The position numbers and the translations under genes were made by a program. This document shows, piece by piece, positions 37,801 through 47,693 of a stretch of DNA of 64,000 nucleotides. The stretch is from positions 205,470 through 269,469 of the forward strand of contig NZ_CABFVD010000004.1 of NCBI RefSeq assembly GCF_902143515.1, in the 5' to 3' direction. The notes beneath the pieces were generated by a model that was not told where the DNA came from, made no database searches, and was given only the letters and a program-made list of their open reading frames with translations. Position 1 is the stretch's first letter; every line of letters starts with the position of its first letter. This DNA comes from Hathewaya massiliensis (GTDB lineage: Bacteria > Bacillota > Clostridia > Clostridiales > Clostridiaceae).

Positions 37801-38220
37801 ATTCCATTGAATTGTCTTTAGCAACTCTGTAAGTTGACTATAACTTAAAGTATTTAAATAACTAAAGTCATATTTAGCAGCCGCTGCAACTGCTCTAGGT
37901 GAAGCTGTTAAACTGTTAGCTTTGTTTAAAGTAACTTCTGGTTTAACATCTTTAACCTGTGCCTCTTCTAGCGTAAGAGCATGTTCAACTTCATTATTTT
38001 CTTTATTTTCTTTTTCTATACTTGGAGCATTTTTTAGCTTCTCTATTTTATTTATATTATTATCTGTTACCCTTTTTGCATCCTTAGCTAAAACCACATT
38101 AGCTGTGTTAGCTGTAAGCATTGCAACTAAAATTGATACACTAGTAATTCTACGTAAAGACTCTAACTTGGATTCTTTTGAATAATTCTTTATTAGAATC
38201 TCAATTATATTCTTTTTCAT
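34849..38220 (-). CDS. colA: Secreted clostridial collagenase (peptidase M9B)
   Basis: The enzyme degrades native collagen outside the cell. The 1123-residue precursor has an N-terminal signal region (hydrophobic about 27-45, LVAMLTANTANVVLA) and a propeptide, the collagenase activator domain (about 110-380), and the peptidase domain with zinc motif HEFTH (H522, E523, H526) and third ligand E554 in WYEEGTAEF. A PKD domain (about 795-877, YLWNFGDGKTS) and two PPC-type collagen-binding domains (about 885-1003 and 1012-1123) follow. This is the ColG layout (S1-S2-S3a-S3b). It is a single gene with its own terminator and long leader. Confidence 0.96.
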   Translation of the reverse strand: MKKNIIEILIKNYSKESKLESLRRITSVSILVAMLTANTANVVLAKDAKRVTDNNINKIEKLKNAPSIEKENKENNEVEHALTLEEAQVKDVKPEVTLNKANSLTASPRAVAAAAKYDFSYLNTLSYSQLTELLKTIQWNDINGLFEYSTGSATFFKDKNRVQAIINALEQSGKTYTSSDMKGIPTLVEVLRAGFYLGFYYDDLAYLNDRAFQDKCIPAMLAIQNNVNFKLGTAAQDEVITSLGRLIGNASSNEQVVNNCAKILKQFIQGMDVYAENYAKGTAVHTLMKEIEYDFSSATYNKSPKDMPWYGKIDPFVEELKNLALYGKVTEGNAWVINNGIYYLANIGIYANKDNEIRKNLTDAMNMYTKYGEQYFNAVDRLSVMYNGIDSNGNKIDINKIVKEGTNYYLPKTYTFDNGSFVIKAGARVSEEKVKRLYWAAKEVKSQFHRVIGNDKALEQGNTDDVLTMQIFNDPKEYKMNTYLTGISTDNGGIYIESQGTFYTYERTPEESIYSLEELFRHEFTHYLQGRYLVRGMWGEGPFYEKPRITWYEEGTAEFFAGSTRTGGIVPRKSVTSYIPTNSSKRFSLNQTVNATYDNGGDVYTYGFALSNYMYAKDMPTFAKINKAILNNDVTSYDRYIKELANDSSKNQSYQAYMQSLVDNYNNLTVPLVSDDYLKDHGYKKDSEVYADITRAASLKDVKTSKENSQFFNTFTLRGTYVGEVSKGEREDWNNMSKKLDDVLKSLGQNSWSGYKTLTAYFTNYKVTSDNKVQYDIVFHGVSTDNGQTGNENKAPIVKLTAPSTGIAGREVSFSSNGTIDEDGSIASYLWNFGDGKTSREANPVHVFENAGDYTVTLRVTDDKGAMTTESVSLKIVKEDTSTPTDKEMEPNNDFNNANGPIISGTSVKGIMEGRDTEDVFYFDVEKDGEVTIEVPYTGDSQFTWLVYKAGNDNYLSHGLDKGNTKTNTFNATKGRYYLYLYKYDESSKVSYSINLKGNTSTPNPNPEEQFIYEKEENGSMDKANIIPNFNSTVLGGFDYNDSNDYYVFDVNESGNVNIEVTKLGNFGANWVLYREGDNRNYVSYAKADGNKLVNGVNLSRGKYYLCVYKTSGTGDYEVRIRR

Positions 38221-38648
38221 AAATATCCCCCTTATTTTTTCAAATTAAGCCTTTTAACCAAAACCCTTATTAACTTATTATTTCGAATTTTAAGAAAATA
38301 GATTTTTTAAATATATAAATTCTTATAATCTACCTTCTTATTTTTTTAAATCATATGTAAAACCACCTCCTAAAAATATAATTTTAGTGTTTAATAAAAA
38401 TTATATACATTATTTCCTATAATGTAAATACTTTTAGAAGATTTTTAACACTTTTAATTCCTATTTACACTTTATTTCGTACGATATTTTTCTACATTGT
38501 ATTTCTAAAAATTTAGACCTTCTCATATATTATGATCTATATTTGTTTAAATTTTTAGTATATTGCAACTTTTTATTTGTATAAGTTGTATTTTATTAAA
38601 TCTTAATCATGAAACATGGAACATATTCCCTAATGTTTAAAAATATAT
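38221..38648 (-). promoter_or_regulatory. Long AT-rich leader of colA with an isolated ribosome site
   Basis: This 428-nt region has no long frame. On the minus strand a perfect AGGAGGTGG (38363-38371) is followed by ATG ATT TAA (38346-38354), a two-codon frame about 126 nt before the colA start. colA itself has a separate AAGGGGGAT site. The leader should hold the colA promoter, which I cannot place with confidence. Confidence 0.45.
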
Positions 38649-39137
38649 TTAATTAATTCTTTGCATTATGTCATCTTTAGATAAATACATCTCTCTTATC
38701 CCTTTTTCCAGTTCCTTGTTTTTACTTCCTACGTTAGAACCTATATTTTCTATTATACTTTCTAACCTAGGTTTAGAATAGGCAATTATGCCTTTATCAG
38801 TTTTCTTTATAACATTAAGTTTCCTAACATCTTTCCACTCATCTAATTGATTTTCATTTACTAACCAAAGTTCTAGCAGTATAATTTTATATTTTTTATC
38901 TTTTTTTTGAAAAATAACTTTTTTAATTCCTGAAGAATCTTTCATATGAATTATTTTGTACTTATCTTCCCAAGTCTTCGGTATGTTGAAACTTATATCC
39001 ATGTTCTTATTTTTGTATACATCTTCCTTCTTACCATTTTTAATTTCTTCTGATACATTCCCATGGCACCCTATAAGTGTTACACATAAACCAAAACATA
39101 TAAAACAGTATAGAAGCCTTTTAAAATTTATATCCAC
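38649..39137 (-). CDS. Predicted lipoprotein of unknown function
   Basis: The 162-residue protein has a short basic start, a hydrophobic signal (about 10-22) and the lipobox LIGC, so it should be lipid-anchored. The mature part has about 140 residues, rich in Lys, with MDISFNIPKTWEDKYKIIHM, reminiscent of PsbP- or DUF-type lipoprotein folds, and a helical end. The GTG at 39137, eight nt after AGGAG, is preferred to the GTG at 39146. It lies between the colA leader and the M15 carboxypeptidase. The function is not recognised. Confidence 0.65.
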   Translation of the reverse strand: MDINFKRLLYCFICFGLCVTLIGCHGNVSEEIKNGKKEDVYKNKNMDISFNIPKTWEDKYKIIHMKDSSGIKKVIFQKKDKKYKIILLELWLVNENQLDEWKDVRKLNVIKKTDKGIIAYSKPRLESIIENIGSNVGSKNKELEKGIREMYLSKDDIMQRIN

Positions 39138-39250
39138 TTTACCCACTCCTAATCTTTAGTTCAATATTAGCTTTTACTATTTTTTTTAAAATATACTTTT
39201 AAACCCCCTTAAAAAATCCCTATTTCATAATGCATGGTAAACTAAACATC

Positions 39251-39302
39251 AAAAAACCATGCATATATAGGAATCAATTTATCCCTTTATGCATGGTTTT
39301 AT
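39251..39302 (-). terminator. Terminator downstream of the VanY-type gene
   Basis: AAAACCATGCATA pairs with TATGCATGGTTTT, a 13-bp perfect stem. A third copy of ATGCATGGT lies at 39230-39238. Confidence 0.7.
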
Positions 39303-39367
39303 TCATACTAAGATTAATAAATATTTATTTTAAAAAATACTTTGTATATTTTATGTATAAACTCAAA

Positions 39368-40246
39368 CTAATGTATATTATAAAATTCCTCTAAAGTTAA
39401 GTTGTTTTCTGTAAGATAGGTTGCAAGTTCTTCACCTACATATCTAATATGCCAAGGTTCAAAAGAATATCCTGTTATATGAGTTTTCTCTTTTGGATAT
39501 CTAATTATAAAACCATATTTACAACAATTCTCTTTTAACCACTTACCTTCTTTGGTATTAGCAAAACTTTGATTTAAGTCATATCCCATACTTCTAATTC
39601 CAAGGTCTATTGATAATCCAGTCTGATGCTCACTTTGCCCCGGCTTTGCTGAATACCTATCAGCATAATCATATCCTTTAGAGTTTGCAATATATGAGTA
39701 AGTAACAACTTGATTTTCATAGGATCTATAAGCTGATACCCCCTTAAAATATATTCCCTCTATAGTAGCATCATTAACTAGTTTTTCAACAGATATAGCT
39801 GCTTCTTTTCTAAGCATATTTTCCTTATTAAAACTAATTGATGTAAATCTTATTTTTACAGGAAGTAAATCTGATGGTTCATAGCTTCTAGGTAAATTTC
39901 TATTTTTATTTGCTACTACATTAATTTCATCACAATTTGCAGCAAAATTCTTTTCATTTTTTAGATAAGAAGTATTAACTATAGGGTACTTTATCTTTAA
40001 AATAGCTTCTTCCACTTGTTTAGGATCCTTTTTGCAATTTTCATTTTTGTCTACTAAATTCATCCCATTACTATTTACGGCATTAGAGTTATCTTCTAAC
40101 TGAAGTGCATAAACATAATGACTCTTATTATCACTATTATGGAATTTACATATATTCTCACATACAAATATGGTAGAGAAAATAATTAAGCTAATAGAAA
40201 GAACTTTTACTGTTCTTTTATCACTTATACGTTTTTTAAATTCCAT
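39368..40246 (-). CDS. VanY-type D-alanyl-D-alanine carboxypeptidase (M15B)
   Basis: These zinc enzymes remove the terminal D-Ala from peptidoglycan stems. The 292-residue protein has an N-terminal membrane anchor (about 15-32), a variable linker, and the M15B domain with GVSAYRSYENQ, the zinc motif SEHQTGLSIDLG, and EPWHIRYVG. The ATG at 40246 follows GGAAGGTG; a GTG at 40255 overlaps the site. It is a single gene. Glycopeptide resistance is not implied, since no vanRS, vanHAX or similar genes are present. Confidence 0.9.
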   Translation of the reverse strand: MEFKKRISDKRTVKVLSISLIIFSTIFVCENICKFHNSDNKSHYVYALQLEDNSNAVNSNGMNLVDKNENCKKDPKQVEEAILKIKYPIVNTSYLKNEKNFAANCDEINVVANKNRNLPRSYEPSDLLPVKIRFTSISFNKENMLRKEAAISVEKLVNDATIEGIYFKGVSAYRSYENQVVTYSYIANSKGYDYADRYSAKPGQSEHQTGLSIDLGIRSMGYDLNQSFANTKEGKWLKENCCKYGFIIRYPKEKTHITGYSFEPWHIRYVGEELATYLTENNLTLEEFYNIH

Positions 40247-40334
40247 TTCTTTCACCTTCCCTTATAAAACAAATAAAAATCTTCATATTATTATACCATA
40301 GTTTCAATTTATAATAAACCTGAAAATTTTAGAC

Positions 40335-40368
40335 ATAAAAATCCCTATATAATATAGAGATTTTTATG
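40335..40368 (-). terminator. Terminator after the first chemoreceptor gene
   Basis: ATAAAAATC pairs with GATTTTTAT with an inner CTATA/TATAG stem and a T-rich tail on the minus strand. Confidence 0.75.
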
Positions 40369-40461
40369 TTTTTATTATTTAATTTAACTTACTATTTTAC
40401 CTATTATACTATAGTATATGATAACTACATATATTTAATAACTCATAGCTAGAGTGGTGTC

Positions 40462-42528
40462 CTAGGATATTTTAAAATTGCTCATTATTTTATATAACTC
40501 TTCTGATATTCTTTTTGAATCATCAGATAGTTCTGCAATTTTAACTATATTATTCATTTCCGTTTCTACAGAAGCCGAAACTTCTTGAGTACTAGCTGAT
40601 GTTTCCTCTGTAACAGCAGTTATATTGTCTAGAGAAGTTACTATGTACTCTTTACTGTCTTTTATAGAATCAGAAAGTTCCTTAACCTTATTTGTCTTTA
40701 TTCCTATTTCACTTAGAATCTCTACAAGCTTATTTAAAACTTCTTCAGTATTTACTATAGATTCATTTTCTTCCATTACAATTCTACTTACTTCTTCTGT
40801 GGTCTTAACAGCATTATTAGAAATATTTTGTATATTTGTTATCAATTCTTTGATATGTCCTGTAGCCTTTGATGTCTCTTCAGATAACTTTCTAATCTCA
40901 TCTGCAACTACTGCAAAGCCTCTTCCAGCTTCCCCAGCTCTAGCTGCTTCAATACTAGCATTTAATGCTAAAAGATTTGTCTGATCTGCTATGCTATCTA
41001 TAATAGTAACTATAGACTCTGCATTTTGAGCATAGTTACTAACATTTGAAATAACCTCATTAATGGAATTTATATTTTCATTGCTTTCTATAGCCTTTTC
41101 ATTTAATTCTCCTATAATACTTAAACCATTTTTACTTATCTCACTAGAACTTTGTGCAAAAACATAAAGATCATTTACTAGAGAATAATTCTCTTCAATA
41201 TGGTCTCCTAAAGCCTCTGTCTTTGCAGCAATTTCTTCAACATCTTTAACTTCATTAGAAACACTTAAAGCAACTTGTTCAATAGCTGCTGAAATATCTC
41301 TTACTGTATTTTCAGACTCATTACTAATTCCGGAAAGGTTTTGAGAACACATATTTATCTCTTCTGAAGATTCATTTAATTTTATAGCTATATTCCTTAT
41401 ATTATTTCTCATTTTCTCAATGTTATATGCAATTTCCCCTATTTCATTTTTATTATTTTCATATTTAGATAAAATGTTTTGAGAAAAGTCTCCATTTGAA
41501 ATCAACTCTATTTGTTTATTACAATCATTAAGTGGCTTTAATTGCTTCCTAAGAATTAACATTATTATAGACCCTAGAACCCCCAAAACTAAAATGGCTA
41601 AAATTACAGAACTTTTAATTAAAGAATTCCTAGCATTTTTTAGATCCTGTAATGATAGTTCAATATCCATAGCACCTATAATTTTATCCCCTACTTTAAG
41701 AGGAGAGGTTATACTATATACATTTTCTCCTATATCCTTATCAAAAAACTTATTCCTAAAAATTTTCCCTTCTTGTACAGCTATTTTCTTAGGGCTATCT
41801 TTTCTATCTTCTCCTATATACTTTTTATCATTGCATGCAATTATTTTCATATCCGAATTAAAAACAGTAAAAAATTTAATCTTATCTGAAATCTTAGCAG
41901 ATTTTTCAATAATATTCTGCATTCCTACTTCTTCTCTTAATTTTTCTACATCTGTAGCCTTAATACCTACTTGAGCAAAATATCCATTGGATAAGGTTAC
42001 AGCTGCAAACTTTACTAGTCCTCCACCTATAGTATTTTTCCTTATAGGTTCTATTATAAATTTTTCTTTACCACTAAATAAAGCTTGCATAGGATGGTCC
42101 TTTGGATGTTTCCATCCTATACCTCTAGGGTCGCTAGAATAAATATTTTGACCATCTTTAGAAATATTAAATTCTACTAAATCTAATTTTTTAGTAAGTT
42201 CCTCTAACTTACTATTTACTTCCTTGTCACTTTTCCCAGAATTAATAAGATTTTCCCCTGTATAAGCTACAGCAAGTGCCCTTTTTCCTAATAATTCTTC
42301 AACCTTTTCTTCACTTTCTTTTCCCTGCTCCAATTTACTTACCAATTCCCTGCTCAAATACTCTCCACTTCTATCAATTTCTTTTTCTATACTCTTTACT
42401 GCTATTTTGGCATTTAGGAAAGTTAACAAAACAATCCCTAAGATAAAAAGAAGTAGTGAATTAATAGTTATTACAGTTTTTAGAGATCCCCCCTTTTTAT
42501 TATCTTTCCCACTAAATACTTTACTCAT
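40462..42528 (-). CDS. Methyl-accepting chemotaxis protein with extracytoplasmic Cache-like sensor
   Basis: The 688-residue receptor has one N-terminal membrane segment (about 19-38), a sensor domain of about 260 residues (PAS/Cache type, ending [15 protein letters not shown]), a second membrane segment (about 303-326), a HAMP domain, and the signalling domain. The hairpin tip ([30 protein letters not shown]) that contacts CheA/CheW is intact. The ligand is unknown. The start follows GGGGGAG. I found no sigma-28-like box near its start, unlike the second receptor at 47694. Confidence 0.93.
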   Translation of the reverse strand: MSKVFSGKDNKKGGSLKTVITINSLLLFILGIVLLTFLNAKIAVKSIEKEIDRSGEYLSRELVSKLEQGKESEEKVEELLGKRALAVAYTGENLINSGKSDKEVNSKLEELTKKLDLVEFNISKDGQNIYSSDPRGIGWKHPKDHPMQALFSGKEKFIIEPIRKNTIGGGLVKFAAVTLSNGYFAQVGIKATDVEKLREEVGMQNIIEKSAKISDKIKFFTVFNSDMKIIACNDKKYIGEDRKDSPKKIAVQEGKIFRNKFFDKDIGENVYSITSPLKVGDKIIGAMDIELSLQDLKNARNSLIKSSVILAILVLGVLGSIIMLILRKQLKPLNDCNKQIELISNGDFSQNILSKYENNKNEIGEIAYNIEKMRNNIRNIAIKLNESSEEINMCSQNLSGISNESENTVRDISAAIEQVALSVSNEVKDVEEIAAKTEALGDHIEENYSLVNDLYVFAQSSSEISKNGLSIIGELNEKAIESNENINSINEVISNVSNYAQNAESIVTIIDSIADQTNLLALNASIEAARAGEAGRGFAVVADEIRKLSEETSKATGHIKELITNIQNISNNAVKTTEEVSRIVMEENESIVNTEEVLNKLVEILSEIGIKTNKVKELSDSIKDSKEYIVTSLDNITAVTEETSASTQEVSASVETEMNNIVKIAELSDDSKRISEELYKIMSNFKIS

Positions 42529-43163
42529 AAAATCTCCCCCATATAAACTTTTGTTAAAAAAATGTCTTTATATTATGAATTATACTACAAATTGTTTAAT
42601 TTTGTATATAGTACAATTAATATTTCAATTAAAGATTTAAACACTAGTCAATTATCTTATAATTACTTAGAAAACTCATATTCTCTTTGTGTAACTTATT
42701 TAAGTTTTTTGTAATTTTATTTAATATTTTTATAAGTGCAACTTAAAAATTTTTTATTTCATTTTTTAAATATTATAATAATTTTATTTAGTAAATATTT
42801 TTAGACTTTTCACTTATAACTTAAAATAAATTCTTAATTATATCAAACTATGTGTATTTATAAGACTATAATAGTTATTTATATTAAAAATTAAAATAAA
42901 AACTTTGTTTTAAATCGTTTTAGAAAAATTAGAATATTTATAGTTTTTTTAATACACCAAAAATTAATTCAAGTATATATTTATTTGTTTTATATGTATT
43001 TGATTAAACTTATTTATATAATATAACCTTTTTTTTAATTTAGTAAGATTTTTTAACATAATTTAAGTATAGAAAACATTTGCATAATTCAAATTTTATA
43101 AGTATAATAATTTTACATGAAATTATATTTTTCTACAAAAACTTTATAAAAGGGGGGCTTATT
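42529..43163. other. Long AT-rich intergenic region between a chemoreceptor and the first MFS gene
   Basis: This 635-nt stretch is extremely AT-rich with long A and T runs. It contains no credible gene in either strand. It separates divergent genes and should hold both promoters. I see no hairpin with a clear terminator tail. Confidence 0.6.
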
Positions 43164-44480
43164 ATGTCAGCTATAAAAAGCTATATAAGCGACATAAAAG
43201 AATCATCAAGAGATGCTAAGTTATTTTTATTAGCATATTTTCTTTGGGCAGTACAAGGGGGAGCTTATTGGACTGCTTACATGGTTATAATTCAAGAATC
43301 TTTTGGTACAGTGCAATTAGGTTCCATGATGGCAATATCAACTTTATTCTCTGCCATATCTGCTATACCAATAGGACTTCTTAATAAGAAATTTGGATTT
43401 AAAAAAATGATGATTTTTGGAGCTATTTTTAATACTTTATTTATGATAGTTACACTGTATACTAAAAACTTTCTATTACTTCTAGTATTTACAGCGCTTC
43501 AAGGACCACCAGCTGCTGCTACAGATGTACTTAGTGCACCACTTATTAATGCTACTACTACTGAGAAGCAAAGATCTACACTTTATTCTATGATGTTTGC
43601 TGGGTACTGGTGTATAGTTGCACTTGTGTCCAAGCTATCTGGAAATATAATTGTAGGTATTCAATCAAGTATGAATATTGATCAGTTAGAAGCATATAAA
43701 TACTTCTTTATATTAACTTGTATAATTTCAATGATTTCAATAATTCCTCTACTTATGCTTTCAAATATTAAAATCGAAATCGTAGAAAAGAAAGAAAAAA
43801 AATCCTTTTCAGAATCATTTAAAGAAGTTGCAAATAAAGATGTTCTTATATATTTAGTTTATGTTGGACTTATAGGTTTAGGATTAGGGTTATTTACCCC
43901 ATTCTTCTCAAACTTCTTTAAATCTGGACTAAAACTAGATCCAGTAACTGTTGGTAACGTTATTTCTGTTCAATATTTTGCCATGGTTATCGGTATGCTA
44001 CTTTGCCCATTCTTCGAAAAGAAATTTGGAAGAATTGCAACACTTGGATTTTCTTCATTATTTTCCATACCATTTATGCTTGTTATAGCTAACTGTGATA
44101 AGTTTGGTGGTGCTATGGTTCCAGTTCTTACTATTTCCTTCTTTATGAGATCTGGACTTATGAACTTAAATATGCCTATTATGTATACTATTATCATGGA
44201 ATTTGTTGAACCTGATAAAAGAGCTACAGTATCAGGACTTCAATCAACTTTTAGAACTGGATTATCTTCAGTATCTTCAGCTGTAGCTGGTGTGGTAATG
44301 TCAATTCCTGCATTTAGTGTTTTGGGATTAACAATGGATGGATATAGAGTTCCATATTACATAGCTGGTGCACTTTATTTTATAGCTCAAGTTATATTAT
44401 TTAAAGTATTCTATAAAAGATATAACTGGCCTGAAAAATCCGAAAAGGAAGAAATGCAAGAAGCTACAGCTACTAACTAA
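43164..44480 (+). CDS. MFS transporter, first of a tandem pair
   Basis: The 438-residue protein has about 12 membrane segments with a central cytoplasmic loop (about 205-225, KIEIVEKKEKKSF). The MFS A-like loop GLLNKKFGFKKMM lies between segments 2 and 3, and a matching C-half loop is FEKKFGRIATLG. The substrate is not clear. The start is the ATG at 43164 just behind AAAGGGGGGC; the longer frame upstream has no ribosome site. The next gene is a close paralog over its whole length. Confidence 0.88.
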   Translation: MSAIKSYISDIKESSRDAKLFLLAYFLWAVQGGAYWTAYMVIIQESFGTVQLGSMMAISTLFSAISAIPIGLLNKKFGFKKMMIFGAIFNTLFMIVTLYTKNFLLLLVFTALQGPPAAATDVLSAPLINATTTEKQRSTLYSMMFAGYWCIVALVSKLSGNIIVGIQSSMNIDQLEAYKYFFILTCIISMISIIPLLMLSNIKIEIVEKKEKKSFSESFKEVANKDVLIYLVYVGLIGLGLGLFTPFFSNFFKSGLKLDPVTVGNVISVQYFAMVIGMLLCPFFEKKFGRIATLGFSSLFSIPFMLVIANCDKFGGAMVPVLTISFFMRSGLMNLNMPIMYTIIMEFVEPDKRATVSGLQSTFRTGLSSVSSAVAGVVMSIPAFSVLGLTMDGYRVPYYIAGALYFIAQVILFKVFYKRYNWPEKSEKEEMQEATATN

Positions 44481-44539
44481 AATTTACTTGTTACCTATAT
44501 AAAAATCAAATAGTTATTTTGTTTTTAATGAAATTAATA

Positions 44540-44578
44540 AAAGGTAATCTTTGTTTTAATCAAAGATTACCTTTTTTG
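44540..44578 (+). terminator. Terminator between the tandem MFS genes
   Basis: AAGGTAATCTTTG pairs with CAAAGATTACCTT, followed by TTTTT on the plus strand. It shows the two copies are separate transcripts. Confidence 0.9.
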
Positions 44579-44810
44579 TTTGCAATTTTTTTGAGTATCT
44601 TGAAGCTTAAGATTTTATTTTGAAACTTTTTTAATTCTATTTATCTAAAAAAAATAAAAATATATCCCAATTAAATTTTTTTATAACTTTTTTGTCATAT
44701 TCTGTACTATGAAAGTTGTTGATGAACTACCAAAACATACTTATAATTGTAATTGGTTTGTTATTAAAATATTTAAACTACATTTAATATTTAAAAGGGG
44801 GGGCTTATTT

Positions 44811-46136
44811 GTGTCAGCTATAAAAAGTTATATAAGCGACATAAAAAATTCTTCAAAGGATGCAAAGCTATTTCTATTAGCTTACTTTCTTTGGGCACTA
44901 CAAGGGGGAGCTTACTGGACAGCTTATATGGTTCTAATTCAAGAATCTTTTGGAACTGTTCAATTAGGTAGTATGATGGCAGTATCAACTTTGTTTTCTG
45001 CAATCTCTGCTATCCCAGTAGGAATTCTTAACAATAAGTTTGGTTTCAAAAAAATGATGATTTTCGGAACTATTTTTAACACCTTATTTATGGTGCTAAC
45101 TTTATATACTAAGAGTTTCATTTTACTTTTAGTATTCACAGCATTTCAAGGACCACCAGCTGCTGCTACTGATGTACTTAGTGCACCACTTATTAATGCT
45201 TCCACTACGGAAAAACAAAGATCAACTATTTACTCTTTAATGTTTGCTGGTTACTGGCTTATAGTTGCAATAACATCTAGCTTATCTGGAAGAATAATTG
45301 TAGCTATACAATCTGGCATGAATATTCCAGAATTTGCTGCATATAAATATTTCTTTATATTAGTTTGTGCAGTATCAATGATTTCAATTATTCCACTACT
45401 TATGCTATCCAACATCAAAATCGAAGTTGAAAAAAAGAAAGAAAACAAAAAAAAGAAATCACTTGGGGAATCATTTAAAGAAATCGCAAATAAAGATGTT
45501 CTTATATACTTAGTGTATGTTGGACTTATAGGTTTAGGTTTAGGATTATTTACTCCATTTTTCTCTAACTTCTTTAAAGATGGATTAAAGCTTGATCCAG
45601 TAACTATTGGTAATGTAATGTCTGTTCAATATTTTGCCATGGTTATAGGCATGTTGCTTTGCCCATTCTTTGAAAAAAGATTTGGAAGAATTACAACCCT
45701 TGGCGTGTCATCTTTGCTTTCAATACCATTTATGCTTATTATAGTTAACTGCGATAAATTTGGCAGCGCTATGATTCCAATGCTTACTTTTGCATTCTTT
45801 ATGAGATCTGGACTTATGAACTTAAATATGCCAATTATGTATACTATTATAATGGAATTTGTCGAACCTGATAAACGAGCTACAGTATCAGGACTTCAAT
45901 CTACCTTTAGAACAGGATTATCTTCCGTATCTTCTGCCGTAGCTGGTGTAGTAATGTCACTACCTGCATTTAGTCTTTTTGGACTAACAATGGATGGTTA
46001 TAGACTTCCTTACTACATAGCTGGTACGCTTTATTTTATAGCACAACTTATATTATTTAAAGTTTTCCTTAAAAAATATAACTGGCCAGCTAAAAAAGAA
46101 ACTGAAAACAAAGAAGAAATTCCTGCTACTAATTAA
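44811..46136 (+). CDS. MFS transporter, second of a tandem pair
   Basis: The 441-residue protein is a paralog of the gene just upstream; the N-terminal parts differ by a few residues (SAIKSYISDIK, then ESSRD or NSSKD), and even the ribosome region AAGGGGGGGCTTATTT is shared. The start is a GTG at 44811. Both keep all membrane segments and loops, and differ most in the central loop and the tail. This is a tandem duplication with both copies intact. An M29 aminopeptidase gene follows on the same strand after a terminator. A peptide-related substrate is conceivable but unproven. Confidence 0.88.
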   Translation: MSAIKSYISDIKNSSKDAKLFLLAYFLWALQGGAYWTAYMVLIQESFGTVQLGSMMAVSTLFSAISAIPVGILNNKFGFKKMMIFGTIFNTLFMVLTLYTKSFILLLVFTAFQGPPAAATDVLSAPLINASTTEKQRSTIYSLMFAGYWLIVAITSSLSGRIIVAIQSGMNIPEFAAYKYFFILVCAVSMISIIPLLMLSNIKIEVEKKKENKKKKSLGESFKEIANKDVLIYLVYVGLIGLGLGLFTPFFSNFFKDGLKLDPVTIGNVMSVQYFAMVIGMLLCPFFEKRFGRITTLGVSSLLSIPFMLIIVNCDKFGSAMIPMLTFAFFMRSGLMNLNMPIMYTIIMEFVEPDKRATVSGLQSTFRTGLSSVSSAVAGVVMSLPAFSLFGLTMDGYRLPYYIAGTLYFIAQLILFKVFLKKYNWPAKKETENKEEIPATN

Positions 46137-46150
46137 TTATAGTAATTTAA

Positions 46151-46186
46151 AACAGAGCACTTCATAGAGAAGTGCTCTGTTTGTTT
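46151..46186 (+). terminator. Terminator after the second MFS gene
   Basis: AACAGAGCACTT pairs with AAGTGCTCTGTT, a 12-bp stem followed by TGTTT on the plus strand. Confidence 0.88.
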
Positions 46187-46331
46187 AATTACTTGAAATT
46201 TTATATATTTTATGTAAATTACTTTTTTTATTCATAATTATTTTTTTTTGAAAGGAATATTTCATTTTATGTAGAATAATAATAGTGCATAATAATAATT
46301 ATTAATACTTTTTGAAAGGAGCAATATAGTT

Positions 46332-47561
46332 ATGAATAAAGATTTTTTAAGAAAATACGCAGAATTGGCAGTTAAATCAGGGGTAAATATTCAGAAAGGT
46401 CAGAAATTAGTTATAAATACTCCTATTGAATGTGCAGAATTTAGTAGACTTATAGCCGATATAGCTTATGAAGCTGGTGCTAAAGATGTAGTTATGAATT
46501 GGAGTGATGAAAAATTCTCTAAGATTAGATTTATGAAAGCTCCAGATGAGGTTTTTGAAACAATGCCTGGCTATGAAAGAGATTTATATATAGAAAATGT
46601 AAGAGAGGGTGCTGCTTTTATAAGCATCCATGCATCTGACCCTGAACTTATGAAAGAAGTAGATCCAAATAGATTAGCACAAGCTCAAAAAACAAGAAGA
46701 ATTGCAATAAAAGAATTTAATGAAAAATTAATGAGCAACCAAAATCCTTGGTCAGTAATATCTATACCTACAGTAGCTTGGGCTAAAAAAGTTTTCCCTG
46801 GTGTTTCAGAAGAAGAAGCTATGAAAAAACTTTGGGATACTATATTTAAAATAGTTAGAGTAGATAAAGAAGATCCTGTTAAGGCTTGGGAAGAACACAA
46901 GAAAAATTTAAGAGAAAAATTAGAGTTCTTAAATGCAGCTAAAATAAAAACTCTTCATTATAAAAACAATAAAGGAACTGACTTAAATGTGGAACTTCCA
47001 GAAGGTTATATATTCCTTGGTGGTTCTGAGCATACACAAGATGGTATAGAATTCCTTGCTAATATGCCTACAGAAGAAGTATTCTCAATGCCTCTTAAAA
47101 CAGGAGTTAATGGAACTGTAGTAAGTTCAAAACCCTTAAACTATGGTGGTAATTTAATAGAAGACTTCTCCCTTACTTTTAAAGATGGAAGAATAGTAGA
47201 CTTTACTGCTAAAAATGGTCTTTCTACATTAAAGCACTTAATCGAAACTGATGAAGGTTCTCATTACCTTGGAGAAGTAGCTCTAGTACCATTTGATTCT
47301 CCAATTTCAAATTCAAATATAATATTCTTCAATACTCTATATGATGAAAACGCTTCTTGTCACTTTGCTATAGGTAAAGCTTACTCAGTTTGCATAGAAA
47401 ATGGAACAAAGATGAATGAAGAAGAGCTAGAAAAAGCTGGAGTTAATGATTCCTTAACTCACGTTGATTTCATGGTAGGAACAGAGGATTTAGACATAGT
47501 TGCTACTACAAAAGAAGGAAAAACAATTCAAATATTCAAAAATGGTAATTGGGCATTTTAA
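46332..47561 (+). CDS. Aminopeptidase of family M29
   Basis: M29 aminopeptidases (AmpS/PepS type) release N-terminal residues with two metal ions. The 409-residue protein matches by length and by landmarks: YAELAVKSGVNIQKGQKLVI at the start, VELPEGYIFLGGSEHTQDGIEFLANMPTEEVFSMP with metal-ligand Glu residues in the middle, and HFAIGKAYSVCIENG and HVDFMVGTEDLDI near the end. The start has AAAGGAG. It likely works on peptides from protein digestion, in keeping with a proteolytic life style. It ends at a terminator shared with the chemoreceptor gene. Confidence 0.95.
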   Translation: MNKDFLRKYAELAVKSGVNIQKGQKLVINTPIECAEFSRLIADIAYEAGAKDVVMNWSDEKFSKIRFMKAPDEVFETMPGYERDLYIENVREGAAFISIHASDPELMKEVDPNRLAQAQKTRRIAIKEFNEKLMSNQNPWSVISIPTVAWAKKVFPGVSEEEAMKKLWDTIFKIVRVDKEDPVKAWEEHKKNLREKLEFLNAAKIKTLHYKNNKGTDLNVELPEGYIFLGGSEHTQDGIEFLANMPTEEVFSMPLKTGVNGTVVSSKPLNYGGNLIEDFSLTFKDGRIVDFTAKNGLSTLKHLIETDEGSHYLGEVALVPFDSPISNSNIIFFNTLYDENASCHFAIGKAYSVCIENGTKMNEEELEKAGVNDSLTHVDFMVGTEDLDIVATTKEGKTIQIFKNGNWAF

Positions 47562-47624
47562 AATATAAAAATCCTAGTTATAATATATTTAAATAATACA
47601 AAAGCAACGCATAGAAAAAAATAA

Positions 47625-47682
47625 TAAAATACACCCTATAGAGTGGACAATAAAAAAGTCTATTCTATAGGGTACTTTTATT
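47625..47682. terminator. Bidirectional terminator between the aminopeptidase and chemoreceptor genes
   Basis: ACCCTATAG pairs with CTATAGGGT; A- and T-rich flanks exist on both sides. Confidence 0.75.
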
Positions 47683-47693
47683 TTTAGCTTTAT

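Noticed and set aside
38346..38354. Annotating the two-codon frame in the colA leader as a gene
   Set aside because: Too short for a product; reported only as a leader observation.
39368..40246. Vancomycin resistance by the VanY-type gene
   Set aside because: No vanR/S, ligase or vanH/X genes are near; M15B carboxypeptidases are ordinary in clostridia.
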